Position numbers and translations under genes: made by a program | The notes under the pieces: generated by a model | Databases searched by the model: none | Seen by the model: the letters and a program-made list of their open reading frames with translations, nothing else | What the model was told of the DNA's origin: nothing | Origin: Cocos nucifera | Taxonomy: Eukaryota > Streptophyta > Magnoliopsida > Arecales > Arecaceae | Assembly (NCBI GenBank): GCA_006176705.1 | Contig: QRFJ01000304.1 | Coordinates: 869,564-933,563, forward strand | Direction of reading: 5' to 3' | DNA: 64,000 nucleotides | Shown: positions 48,417-60,454 of the stretch, piece after piece | Layout: every line of letters starts with the position of its first letter | How positions within the stretch are numbered: the first letter of the stretch is position 1

Positions 48417-50160
48417 TTGTTCAACATATTATATTGTTTAATATTCATTAACATTGCAGATCACGATGGCACCAAAATGCCATCTAGCTTTCATCCCTGC
48501 CTCCAGCGGGTTATACGGAGTTCAGCATCTGAGGAGCAGTCGGAGTATACTCCATCCACCTCCGCATTGACTGCTCAAAAATCTCCACCATCGGCATCTA
48601 TTCTACCAGCATCTGAGTCTCCACCGTTACCCACTCTCCGATACATACTACTCCACCGACATCTAAGTGTATATTTTTATTATATTATATTATTTATTTT
48701 TTATATAGTATTTGTATCCTTATATATTTTCATAACGTATTTTCATTACAGGTGTATCATCCAATCGGATATTTTATGATTCCACACGTATGGTGCTTGT
48801 GTGGAATCGCCAGCATCACGTGATGGTGCAATATGATGCGGAGGGGAGGCCAGTAGGAAAGACCGTGTGGGAGATGCATTTCTTTTTTGGAGTGCTTGTG
48901 AGGTGGTCAGACATTATTCCCATAGAGCCCAGAGACTAATGATTGATGGATGATGCTGTCAGAGATCGAATGTGGGAGGAGACATGGGTAAGTGCATCTT
49001 AATTATATTTATGCATTTTACATGTTTATACTATTTTTTATTAGAATAATTTTATAACTAACTTTTGATAACTTTATACAGAGGAGGTACGACTTTTCTG
49101 ATTATGAGAGGGCTTGAGATGTCCGATTGAAGAAGATTGAGAAGTTGCACCGAGGCTACAAGATCAAGCTTCATAGAAAATGGCTCGAGCACCGATGAGA
49201 CACTCCAGAGGAGCTTATTTCTTGGATACAGAACTATTCTCCAAGTCGGTGGGAGAGGATGGTTACACATTGGAGGAGGTAGGAGTTCGAGATAAAATTA
49301 TTAACTACTAAATTTTTTAATATACTTAAAGTTATATTTAAATATTTTTTAAATATTTATTATTTATTTGAATACTTGTTAGGCTACCTTCCATCAGAAC
49401 CAAAAGAATCGGACAGCCTAGGAGTATACGCAACACTCTCGACCATGAGTTTATGGCCAGTCATGTGCATAGAAAGGTAATGAATTCTAAATCTTACTAA
49501 ATAAATTAAATTAATATTTTTTTTTATATTTCAAATAAATTGATTCATTATTATAACTAATGAAAGATGGAGTGATGTCCAGCCATAGCGAGATCTTCCA
49601 ATTTAGCCATATGGATAAGAAGGGCAGGCCGATGAATGCCATGATCAAAAAATTTTTTATAAATATTAAATATATTAGTATATATGATTAGGATTATAGC
49701 ATTTCTTATAAAATTTTATTTGAATTTATAATTACAAGATCAGTTAGATGTGCTCGTGAGTGAGGGCTCGAATATCTCTGGCCCCCATGACCATCTGTCT
49801 CAAATCTTGGGGCCTGAGCACTCTCGGAGGATTCGATGCAGGGTCCAGACATATGTCGATCAGCTATTGATCTGAGGCGAGTATCTCTTCACAGACTTCT
49901 AGTATCGTCAGTCGGAAGAAGCTTGAGGAGGCATTGACATGGGCAGATCATGCTGCGATGCGGGCAGATTGGGCTGAGGAGCGTGCATCTCATCTGAAGA
50001 ATATCATGAGAGACATGGTATCGATGCTCAGCACGCATTTTGGAGGTTCCTTTATAGGCTTTGAGAATATGTTGGCCTGCATTCCAATCTAGCTCCTCCA
50101 GCTCCGGCTCCAGCTCGTGCTCCATCTTCCGATGACGACGACGATGTAGATTTAAATTTT
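48417..50160 (+). pseudogene. CACTA copy C C-terminal exons with Transposase_24
   Basis: Begins with intron and the exon at 48458 (ATGGCACCAAAATGCCATCT), rich in Ser/Thr/Pro. A block at about 48750-48985 follows, then 49080-49290 with RRYDFSDYERA and KIKLHRKWLEHR, 49385-49480 (ATFHQNQKNRTA-like), 49560-49650 and 49740-50160, ending in Pro/Ala repeats and an Asp-rich tail. These are the same blocks as in A and match Transposase_24 (Ptta/En/Spm). Stops are frequent. Confidence 0.7.
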
Positions 50161-50331
50161 TTTTGATATTTCTTCTTTTAAAAAATATTATAATAAATTT
50201 TATTCAATAATAAAATTTTAGCATTTTAAAAATATTTTTATATTTATAATATTTTTTATATTATATATCTCTGCATTTATCAGATAAAATATATAAAAAA
50301 TTAAAAATTTTATATTTTTTAATTATTCAAA

Positions 50332-50609
50332 AGCTACGACAGTGGTTGTAAAATTGCTGCCATAGACGTGCCAACCACTGCCATAGACAATATGTCAACC
50401 ACTGCATTAGATCTATAGCAGTGGTTACATAACCATTATCATAGACAAGCCTATGATAGTGGTTCCATAACCTATGATAGCGGTTTAGAAACCACTGCAA
50501 TAGGCACTTTATGACAGTAATTTTTAGAACCGCTACAATAACTACTATCATAAACTTACGACGATGGCTGTAGTGACAGCGGTTAGCTAACAGCTACTAT
50601 AACCTAGTG
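50332..50609 (+). repeat. 3' subterminal repeats of CACTA copy C
   Basis: About ten copies of the family motif (CGACAGTGGTTGTAAAATTG, GATAGCGGTTTAGAAACCAC and variants) up to the terminus CCTAGTG. Confidence 0.8.
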
Positions 50610-53354
50610 ATCTAATATTAAAATTATGATATTTAAAGTCAAAATTACGATATCTTACATATAAAACATCTTTTGAAGATAGTTTTGATAATATTATAAC
50701 ATACTCGATCATAACTATGACATTATATGTTAATATTATAATATTTTATAGATGAAATAGCTCTCAAACATAATTTTTGATATTTTTATAGCATTTTTAT
50801 GTCAAAAATATTGCTTTCTATATGTAAAATATCTCTCAAATATATCTTCCAATATTTTTATAACATCTAATATCAAAATTATAATATTTAAAATCAAAAT
50901 TATGACAATCCTTTGTGTTTTATATATGCATCTTTTGACTTCAAATATTATGATATTATAGATTAATATTATGACATGCTGTAGATATGCTATCTTAAAA
51001 TGGATACTTTATATTTTATATATATATATTTTGACTTTAAATAATCTTCTGTACATCTTCCATAAAGATTTTTGCAAATGATCAGTTGGATAAGGCTTCA
51101 TGAGACGATTGTCTTGAGAATCCACGTTCTTTTAGTGCACTATACATACATAATAATTTATAACAAGAAAAAAAGGCATAAGAGATTATTAAGAATGAAA
51201 TATTATAAATTTCTTATTGCTTGTTATAATTTATAAATTAAATATTTAAATTTCATCAAAATATAAAATATATTATAGTAAATGTTTAAAAGAACTGTTA
51301 CTTTAATAAAATATCATCTTAAATTTCTATAAATATTACATTCAAGGATATTTCTATTTTAGGATGTCATAATTTTGATCCTTAATGTTATAATTTTGAT
51401 ATAGAATGTAATAATTATATATTCAAAGATATTTTTATTTTAGAATATCATAATTTTGATTCTTAATATCATTATTTTAACATAAAAAATCATAATTCTA
51501 CATTCAAAAATATTTTTATTTTAGGATGTTATAATTTTGATCTTTAATATCATAATTTTAACACAAGATGTCATAGGATATTATAATTTTGCATTCGAGA
51601 ATGTTTCTATTCTAGGATATATTAATTTTGATCTTTAATATCATAATTTTGATATAGGATATCATAATTCTATGTTCGAAGAATATTTCTATTCTAGGAT
51701 GTCATAATTTTGACTCTCAATGTCATAATTTTAACATAGGATGTTATAATTCTACATTCGAAATTATTTTTGTTCCAAGATATTATAATTTTGATACTAG
51801 ATATCACAGACTATCATAATTCTATGTTAGAAAATATTTTTATTTTAGAATATCATAATTTTGACTCTTAATATTATAATTTTGATATAAAATATCATAA
51901 TTCTGCATTCGAAGATCTTTTTATTCTAGAATATTATAATTATAATTTTTAATATCATAATTTTAATACAGAATATCATAGGATATCATAATTCTACATG
52001 CAAAAATATTTCTACTCTAGGATGTTATAATTTTAATGATAAATATTATAATTTTGATACAGGATATCATATGATGTTATAATTCTATGTTCAAAAATAT
52101 TTTTATTTTAGAATATCATAATTTTAATTCTTGATATCATAATTTTATCATAAGATATTATAATTCTATATTTAGAGATATTTCTATTTTTAGATATCAT
52201 AATTTTGATATTTAATATCATAATTTTGAAATAGAATGTCATATTTAATTTTCAGAGATATTTCTATTCTAGGATGTCATAATTTTGATCCTTAATATTA
52301 TAATTTTGATACAAGATATCACAAGATGTCATAATTCTACGTTTGAAAAATATTTCTATTTTAGAATATCATAATTTTTATCCTTAATATTATAATTTTG
52401 ATTCTTAGTGATCAAAATTATGATATCTTAAAATAAAAATATTCTTGAACATAAAATTATGATATTCTATATCAAAATTATGATATTAAGGATAAAAATT
52501 ATGACATCCTAGACTAAAAATATTTTTGAACGTAGAATTATGATATCCTGTGATATTCTATATCAAAATTATGATATTAAAAATTAAAATTATGACATCC
52601 TAGAATAGAAATATCTTTGAATGCAAAATTATGATATCTTGTGTTAAAATTATGATATTAAGGATCAAAATTATGATATCCTAGAATAAAATTTTTTTTG
52701 AATGTAATATTTATAAAAATTTAAGATGATATTTTATTAAAGTAACAATTCTTTTAAACATCTGCTATAATATATTTTACATTTTGATGAAATTAAAATA
52801 TTTGATTTATAAATTATAACAAGTAATAAAAAATTTATAACATTTTATCCTTGACAATCTCCTTCCTCATTTCTCTTATGCTTCTCTTCTTGCCATAAAT
52901 TATTATCTATATGTGATGCACTAAAAGAACATAGATTCTCAAGACAACTACCTCATGAAGCTTCATTCAACTGATTATTTACAAAAATCTCTGTAGAAGA
53001 CGTATAGAAGGTTATTTGAAGTCAAAAAATGTATATAAAAAATATAAAGTATTCATTTTAAGATATCATATCTACAATATATCATAATATTAATCTATAA
53101 TATCATAATATTTGAAGTTAAAAAATGCATACAGAAAATATAAAGTACTTATTTTACCTATAGGATGCTATATTTTTGACATAGCAATATCATAAAAATA
53201 TCAAAAAATATATTTGAGAAATATTTTATTTATAAGATGTCATAATATTAATATATAATATCACAGTTGGGATCTAGTATGTTATAATATTATCAAACTA
53301 TCTTTAAAAGATATTTTATATGCAGAATATCATAATTTTGATTTTAAATATTAT
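50610..53354. repeat. AT-rich foldback element, right part with long inverted arms
   Basis: The outer arms, about 50613-51345 and 52690-53354, are inverted copies. Examples: AGTTGGATAAGGCTTCATGA (51083) against TCATGAAGCTTCATTCAACT (52953), and AAAATGGATACTTTATATTT (50998) against its complement near 53045. Between them, 51345-52690 is filled with short repeats of ATATCATAATTTTGATCCTT that flip strand near 52400. It begins with the same 260-bp unit as the left array. No coding frame. Confidence 0.8.
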
Positions 53355-54473
53355 TGGTGCAAAATCTGATCGTCGTCAGAGAAGCGCTGGAGTTGGAGAA
53401 AATGAAGTCGCCATCAGTGACCTACAAAATAAGTCTCATCCAGAGTCTGGGGGGTGACTCCGATAAGATCCTCCAATGATTAAGTCAGCTCTTTCGCCCA
53501 ACAGAAATAGAGTATTCAGTAGAGAAAGTTGTAGAGTATCGGAAGAGAGGAGAAAAGCTTGGAAAAAACTTATCTAAAGGGTTCCTTTTATAGCCCGGTG
53601 CCTATAACAAACTGATAGTGACAGTCACAACCATTTGATAGTGGGTTATTCGGAGCCACATGAAATTTGTTATGGAGAATAGTGTCTATTATCATGACAT
53701 GCAAATCCATTAGGATTTAATAGTTAAAGCTCGGAGGAGTAGATGTCGGTTGGTGATAATCTTTGAGCTATATCAATTCTAGAGGAGTTTGGACTCCTCT
53801 AAAGTAGTCTGTATGTGGGTTGGCTCATATCGTGTATAGGATCAGATTCATGTAGGCGAGGAGACCTTTATGGGCAACTGTTGGAGGTTCGATTGGAAGG
53901 AATTTAGAAGCTTTCTGACCTGAGAAATCTTGAAGAAATTCTGCCAGAGATGTTTGAGAGCGGATCCATCGAGGGAATCAAAAAGTAGGTCTGCTAAAAG
54001 AATCTATGCGTAGCTCTTCTTGAGGAAAAATTCAAAGAAGAATTCGCCTGACGGAAGAATCCAATTGCTGGAGGAGTCCGAAAGGAGTTCAACTGCTGGA
54101 GGAGTCCGAAAGGAGTGCTGGAGGAGTTCGAAAGGAGTTCGGCTGTTGGACGGAGCCACGCAGATTACTGAAAGAAGATCGATCGAATAGGATGTGCAAG
54201 AGTCGGAGACTTAGCTGATTCTCTAGGGCAGAAGCATTGACTATTCAAGTTTATCTGGAGAAGGAATCCGCAGTGCCCTATCAAATTCGAAATCAATTTT
54301 CCCAGCCAGTCAGATTATCTAACTGCAATGTTGGAGGTCAACCATCTTATAATGATTCAGAGGTCAAATACTCCCATGGGTTGAGGTTTAGTTGTTATAG
54401 CTGCAACCGGATAGAACTGATCAAGAGTCAGAGTCTTAACCAAACTTCAGCAGGTGTAGATTTATCTCCGACA
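53355..54473 (-). repeat. 3' LTR of the gypsy remnant
   Basis: On the - strand it starts TGTCGGAGATAAATC at 54473. The other boundary near 53355 (TGGTGCAAAATCTG on +) is where the foldback array stops, but its exact end is uncertain. It includes a short tandem repeat at 54060-54150 (GGAGTCCGAAAGGAGT). Confidence 0.6.
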
Positions 54474-54492
54474 CTAGTCCCCCTACTTTTGA
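54474..54492 (-). promoter_or_regulatory. Polypurine tract of the gypsy remnant
   Basis: On the - strand AAAAGTAGGGGGACTAG directly precedes the LTR start TGTCGG. Position and purine richness fit plus-strand priming. Confidence 0.6.
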
Positions 54493-55083
54493 GTTTGAAG
54501 TTCGAAGGATTTTTCAATCTTGTTGGATTTCCTACGTCCGGGTTGGATGGAGAGTTTTGGCTTTTATCGGGCTAGCATCAAAGCTTCATAAATGCACAGT
54601 GATATGAAAAGATGTTTTTCAAATTTTTTGCTAGAAGCCTGCTCGAAGTACAGCGCTATTAAGGATCTACCCGTTGGAAGCTTTCTGCCATGATGAGTGG
54701 GACATGCATCGATCAGAGATGGACTGGAGAAAATTCACAATCATAACCATCTTGAAATTTTAGGGGCTACTTAAATCCATCCTCCTCCTCTGAGTCTTTA
54801 CTTCTTCTAAAATCCTCATCTCCTTCCTTCAGTTTTCTTCTCCATCTCGAGCGAGAGTTCAAGCTTCTTCCTCCATTTTTCTTGGTTCTAGGTGCATCCT
54901 TATTCGATTTTTGTTACGTTCATCATCTTCTTATTCTCCCCAGCCGATTTAGGTTAGCCCTCTGATATTTTTTTGGATTATTTCTATACTCTTTACTTTC
55001 TCGCTCTTTCTATTTTTGTCGAAATTTAAACATCTTATTTTTTCTAATTTTTTGGGTGATTTCTCGATTTTTCTTTGATCCAA

Positions 55084-58060
55084 ATGTCAAGTGAGGGATC
55101 CTGGCCAACTTGTTCTGAGAGCCCAGCCCCTCTAACCTTAGTGAACCTGCCTCCTGGGGAGGCCAAATTCTTGGAGTTGGCCCATCCTTTTGTGCCTGCA
55201 ATCATTTTCTGTGGACTTTGGTTCGACGACCTTTTCCTATTCAAAATATAGTTTGGGATTCCTTCTGAATATGAGCTCAAACTTCTAGGACCCGATGATT
55301 GAGTTTGCTCACCTCCATTCGATCAAACCTATCTATATGTCAAAATTCTTCGGGTCGGGCTTAGGTTTTCCTTGCCTCCTTTTATAGTTAACCTATTCAG
55401 ATTTCTTAATATTTTTCTTATTGCTATGGCGCCGAATTTTTTTAAATTCATCATAGAATTTCTCTCTCTTTGCACCATGGTAGGTGTCTGACCTACCAGT
55501 TTATTCCATAATTTTTTTACCTTCAAACACCATCCAACCGTTAAGGACTGATGGTATGTATCCCCACGGTTCGGCAAGAAGAGATTGCTTAAGGGTGTTC
55601 CTTCCACCGTTCAGGGCTAGAAGGAGAGATTCTTTTTCATCTCCCATCCCTCCTTAGAGTTAGAACTTCCTCCATGGGGCGAGATAAGGGAATCAGTCCA
55701 CCGAGCCCCTGGGTTAGAAAGCGAGGATCGGAGTTCGACCGATAAGTTGAAGTCCTTTAATACTCTATCGATCTCCGAACTTCTAGACGAGCAGATCTTG
55801 TTCAACTTCGATCTCAGTTCTCTTAACCCAACAAGTAGTTCTTTATATTCAGTCGGTTGGGTGGTATTCTTTCTTTTAACCTAACTTTATCTTCTTTACA
55901 GAAATGACTCCAAAGGAACGAAATCGCTTGGCGAAGGGAATGAAGACCCTTAAGAGGAAGGGTGGTCCTTTTGGCGAACCACGGAAGAAGGCTCAAATTG
56001 GAGAGTCGAGCCAGGCTGTGCCGGCCCTCGAGCCCATCATTATCGTGTTGAGCTCGATCTTGTCTAAAGAGGTCGCCCCTTCTGCTCCAGTTCAGTAAGA
56101 AGAAATTGAGAGAAAGAGGAAGAAGGAGGCTGTCGGTAAAAAAGTTAGATGGAAGGCTAAGATCTAAGAGCTCCAAGGGAGAGGATCTTAGCCAAAAGCA
56201 GGGTTCCCTGGATGATCAAGAGGTTATCCAGATGCTGATGGAGGGGAGCATCCTTCCCCATATTGTAGAGAGGATGCACCAGAAGGACGACATTGAGTGG
56301 TTCGACGAGTCCTTCACTGCCTTCATGAAGGTAAGTGGCTTCTTTTGATTTTGATTTCATGCCCTTCGGGCTCTGAAGTTGAGATCTTTTAGAATTCTGA
56401 CTCGCTTTTTGTTTTACAATTGGGACACTAATTTTTTGTCCACTCTGAAGTGGCGAATCAGAGATGAGCTGAAGCTTCCAAAGCCCTCGAGGAAGCTCAT
56501 ACGGAAGTCGAGGAGGCTTGGGTCGAGGCCAACGTTCTGAAGGTTGCCTCAAAAATCCACTCGTTTGAGGTTGAACGCCTTCAAAAGGAGTTGAGAGAGG
56601 AGCGTGAAGAGATGGCGAAGCTGAGGGCCGAGCTAGCTCTAGGGAAGGAGGAAAAAAGGAAGGTGCATGAGGAGGTCAATGCTGCCATGGAGAGGACCGT
56701 ACAAGACTTCAAGTCCTCTAGAGATATGGAGGATATCAAAATAGACTTCGTCCAAGAATCTTTCCTGAAGGGGTTCTAGATCTGCTTGGGATGGGTCACT
56801 GAGAACTTCCCCGACATCAATCTAGACCTCCTCATAGAGGAGCCAAAAAATAGAGTCAATCCTTCACACGCTGATGTCGAGGTTGCCCCAGCTGTCCATA
56901 TCATCAAAGCTACTCCAGAAGTTTCAGAATCTGTAGGTGCAGCATCCGAGCCTGCTCGAGAGTCGGAGATGGTCAAGAATGTCCCGACCTCTCTAGTGGA
57001 CGAGCCATGCGAGGTCTAAATTTTTAACATTTATGTACTTTTCTTTTATTATTATTATTATTTTTTGATGTACCAAGAATATTTGAAGTAATGAAAATAA
57101 ATTCTTCTTTTTCTTTACACTCTGTGCTGCATGCGATTCAGAATGTTTCCGACAACCAGGACCACGACCCTCTTTCTCCGGTTGACGCCAACCCCTTACC
57201 TCAGGGAGTTTTGTTTAAGCCTTTGATAAGAGGTTTGAAGAAGAAAGTTCACCATTTAAGAAAAAAGTTAAAGAAGATTGAGGCCGACCTTCAGACCTCT
57301 CGGAAGAATGCTTCGGAGGTGACTAAAGAAGTCACTCGCCTCTGAAGCCTACACATGAAGAATTCCATGAGCTTTTGCATCTGAAAAATTTTTTTTGAGA
57401 AGGAGCTTGCTGAACTTTAGAAGAATGTGAGCGATAAATCTTGGATGCTCATAGCGAAGATCGGCTCTCTTAAAGTTGATCTGAAGAAGGCAAAAGAAAA
57501 GATCCATCTCTTGGAAGGGAGTTTGCCGTGGTCCATCGATGAAGCCCAGCATAACTGGGATTGGTTGAAAAAGTTCTTCCAACTTCAGAAGCAGCTGTAG
57601 GATGCTGAAGATCGATACAATAGTTATCGGATGATCTGGGTAGGGGAGATGTCCAAGCTTAAAGATGAGTTGAAGACTGCCAGGGATGAGGTGATCTATT
57701 TTCGAAGGAAGTTTTATAGCATTCAGCAGGCTAGAACGAGTGGCAAATCTGAGAAGCTCACCTATTTGAGGAGGACTGTCGGTGAGCTCTCGGAGGCTGT
57801 TAGGATGAAGAAAGCTGAAGTTCAGTAGCTGAAGCTTCAGCTGACCTACGAGTGTCGAGCCGTCATGGATGCTAAAGCTGAATCCAAAGTCTTGAGAAAG
57901 TAGCGACGAGAACTCGAGGCCAAATTTAAGTATGCCAATAGAATGTATATCGATGGCCTATATAAGAAGAAGAAGCTTGAGAAGGAGATCTTTAGACTAA
58001 AGGAAGCTTTGGTGATGGTTGGAGCCGACAGCTCGAAGTCTGAAGAGCCCGAGCTGCCTT
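55084..58060 (+). pseudogene. Antisense extra ORF, 'putative gypsy type transposon' (PF04195-like)
   Basis: Starts MSSEGSWPTCSES at 55084 and breaks at a TAG at 55249. Later pieces read FGIPSEYELKLLGPDD, ILRVGLRFSLPPFIVNLFRF, APNFFKFIIEFLSLC and KERFFFISHP: the order of the PF04195 domain as I know it. It continues through a basic segment (MTPKERNRLAKGMKTLKRKG, 55904), coiled-coil-rich stretches (ERLQKELREEREEMAKLRAE near 56575; others 57220-58000) and WVTENFPDINLDLL (56790). Stops at 56097, 56777, 57836 and others, and probable introns or frameshifts, make it non-functional as it stands. It lies opposite to the integrase. Confidence 0.65.
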
Positions 58061-58449
58061 AGGACTTCACCTCCTTTCTTTTTTCTTTATGTAATCCATT
58101 TCATTGATCTTTATTCCGTTTGTAATGCATTTGTTCTTTCGCTCAGTTGGTCCTTGCTGACCTTCATTTTGCTTGTAGTATGCCCACTATGTAATCAATC
58201 TTATTAACATTAATTTTGTAAAGAACACAACTCCATGATGAAATGGTATGTCTCTCCTTTTTTTTTGCTGTCATCTTTTGTAGATGCGATTTTGGGTGCC
58301 TCATTTTTTTCTTTATTTCTAATGAGATGCTTGCTGTAGATGTCGGGTTAGAGGTCCGTTCCACGGATCAGATTAGGATATTACCTTTGGCATTTGGAGT
58401 GGCCATAGGGGGATGTGCACGACAGTCATTAATAAGGCCTTGGCCTCTT
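58061..58449. other. Spacer after the antisense ORF
   Basis: T-rich non-coding DNA. No feature recognised. Confidence 0.4.
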
Positions 58450-59070
58450 CCTTGTTTTCAATTAGCAAGGCCTCGACTTTCCATCCTTTGCGCGATCGTA
58501 GAGGTTCATTAGGTCCATCGGTGGGATTTCTCTCCTCATCTCATTTTGCTTTAATGAGGCCTTTGACTTTGCTCATGTTAGGATGAGGTTCTCTTTCTAT
58601 TTCTAATGGGTTGTAGGGGCACATTAGGGCTGTTGGTAGAGCCTCTCTCCTCATCTCGTCTTAGTTCAACAAGACCTTCGATTTTGCTCATGTTAGGATG
58701 AGGTTCTCTTATTTCTAACGAAATGTAGGGGTACATTAGGACCGTTGGTAGGGCCTCTCTTCTCATCTTATCTTAGTTTAACGAGGCCTTCGACTTTGCT
58801 CATGTTAGGATGAGGTTCTTCTCCTATTCCTAATAGACTATAGGAGCAAATTAGGACCGTTGGTAGGATCTCTCCCCTCATCTCATCTTAATTCAACGAG
58901 GTCTTCAATTTTACTCATGTTAGGATGAGGTTCTCCTCCTATTCCTAACAAGTTGTAGGGGCACATTAGGACTATTGGTGGGGCCTCTCCCCTCATCTCG
59001 TCTTAGTTCAACAAGGCCTTAGACTTTGCTTATGTTAAGATGAGGTTCTCCTCCTGTTCCTAATGGATCA
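58450..59070. repeat. 115-bp tandem repeat, about five copies
   Basis: TTAGGATGAGGTTCTC recurs at about 58578, 58692, 58804, 58920 and 59034 (period 112-116 bp), with CACATTAGGACCGTTGGTAG and CTCATCTCGTCTTAGTTCAA between. Tandem repeats at this place are common in Tat/Ogre-type elements. Confidence 0.85.
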
Positions 59071-59279
59071 CTTTAGGTTACTTCAAAAGGTTATTAGCCA
59101 TTACATGATTTTTGTGCCAAGAAGTAATGATGTTAAAATAGAAAAGTTTTATTGAAGGAAAGTTACTAATTGTACATTCTTAAGTTTTCTGAATTTTAAG
59201 GCCGCGGGAGTGTCGCTCCTCCGAGCTCCTTCAAGCAATAAGTTCTGGGTCGGATAACCTTCTCTACTTTATATGAACC

Positions 59280-60135
59280 TTTTCAATTCAGGATGAGCTT
59301 TCCTTGATCTTGAGGTTGCGAAATGGATGCTCGTCGAAGCACCAAGTCTTCCATCCCGAGTGCTTTGCTTTTTACTCTGAAGTTATAGTATCTGGCTACT
59401 CTTCGTCTGTAGGCTGCCATCCGAACTTGGACTTCTTTTCTTTTTTTCTCCAGTAGATCGAGGTTGACTCTTAGGTCTTGTGAGTTACGCTGCTCATTGA
59501 AGGCCACGATCCATGCTGATGAAAGTTTAAGCTCGATTGGGATGACTGCTTTTGTTCCAAAAGCCAAGGTAAATGATGTTTTCTCAATCAATAGTCTTTG
59601 AGTAGTTCGGTACGCTCAGAGAACATGGTAGAGTTCGTCCGCCGAAGTCCCTCTTACTCTTTCAAGCCTTGCCTTGATGTTCTGCAGTAAAATTCTGTTA
59701 CTCACCTTTGCTTCACTAATTGTTTGTGGATGGGCCACTGACGTGAAGTGATGGAAGATGTTTAGATCTTCGCAAAACTTAGCGAACCTTGTTCCAGCAA
59801 ACTATCACCCATTATTTGTTATGAGAGTTCAGGAAAGACGAAACCAACAGACGATTGACTTTCAGACGAAGTTCTATACCTTGGCCTTAGTAATTTTTGC
59901 TAATGATTTAGCCTCAACCCATTTGATGAAGTAGTCAATCGCAACCAAGAGGAACTTTCGTTGTCTAGATGCCACTAAAAAGGGGCCAAGTATATCCATT
60001 TCTCACTGCACGAATGGCTAGGGTGCGCTTAGTGGAGTAAGCTTGGAGGTCGACTATTTTTGTATGTTTGCATTTCTCTGACAGCGATCATATTTCTTGA
60101 CATACTCTATAGAGTCATGATATAAGGTTGGCCAA
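59280..60135 (-). pseudogene. Ty3/gypsy integrase, core and C-terminal part
   Basis: The open frame 59591-59283 (- strand) reads FTLAFGTKAVIPIELKLSSA, DLRVNLDLLEKKRKEVQVRM, RVARYYNFRVKSKALGMEDL and VLRRASISQPQDQGKL, the C-terminal region after the gypsy integrase core. Upstream on the - strand (about 60060-59600), broken frames give WPLFSGI, LHQMG, PIHKQLVKQR and LRRTNSTMFSERTELLKDY, the core with stops. Catalytic residues cannot be placed with certainty. The 5' side is cut off by CACTA D. Confidence 0.8.
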
Positions 60136-60154
60136 TAATATTACTACAAAAAAG

Positions 60155-60450
60155 ATCTATGGTAGTGCATACTATGGCAGCAGTTTTTGAAACTGCTGCC
60201 ATAGATCCTATGATAGCGGTTTTCGTTAATCGCTGCTATAGATTTGCTTTTCGTTAACCGCTGCTATAGGTCGGACCTATAGTAGCGGTTATAAGAAACC
60301 GCTGTCATAGGTCGATCTATAGCAGTGGTTCATTGTAACTACTGCTATAGGATGACCTATAGTAGTGGTTAGTGAAACCACTGTCATAAATTAGATCTAT
60401 AGCGGCGATTAGTAGAAATCGTTGCTATAAACTTATTTATGACAGTGATT
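60155..60450 (+). repeat. Outer 5' subterminal repeats of CACTA copy D
   Basis: About ten copies of the family motif, including GGCAGCAGTTTTTGAAACTG and GTAGCGGTTATAAGAAACCG. Confidence 0.8.
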
Positions 60451-60454
60451 AATT

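Larger units (their letters stand above)
33543..50609 (+). mobile_element. CACTA transposon copy C, 17 kb with nested insertions
   Basis: The left end is CACTATTACAAAAAG at 33543. The right end is CCTAGTG at 50603-50609, reading CACTAGG as reverse complement. ATC flanks both sides (33540-33542 and 50610-50612), the 3-bp target duplication expected for CACTA elements. Joining the flanks restores the 260-bp repeat unit of the array. Inside, in + orientation: subterminal repeats, stem-loop, C-rich leader, GA-rich repeat, transposase exons, an LTR element, the transposase rest, further insertions including a solo LTR, Transposase_24 and the 3' subterminal repeats. Confidence 0.9.
53355..60138 (-). 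mobile_element. Ty3/gypsy (Tat-lineage-like) retrotransposon remnant
   Basis: From right to left on the - strand: integrase remnant (60135-59280), a tandem repeat (58450-59070), an extra ORF in antisense orientation (55084-58060), a polypurine tract and the 3' LTR (54473 to 53355). An antisense extra ORF between integrase and the 3' LTR is known from Tat-lineage elements. The 5' part is missing because CACTA D begins at 60139. Confidence 0.75.

Noticed and set aside
60155..60450. Regularly spaced short palindromic repeats that superficially resemble a CRISPR array
   Set aside because: Repeats are degenerate, in both orientations, with no constant spacer length, and always sit next to CACTA termini in plant DNA.
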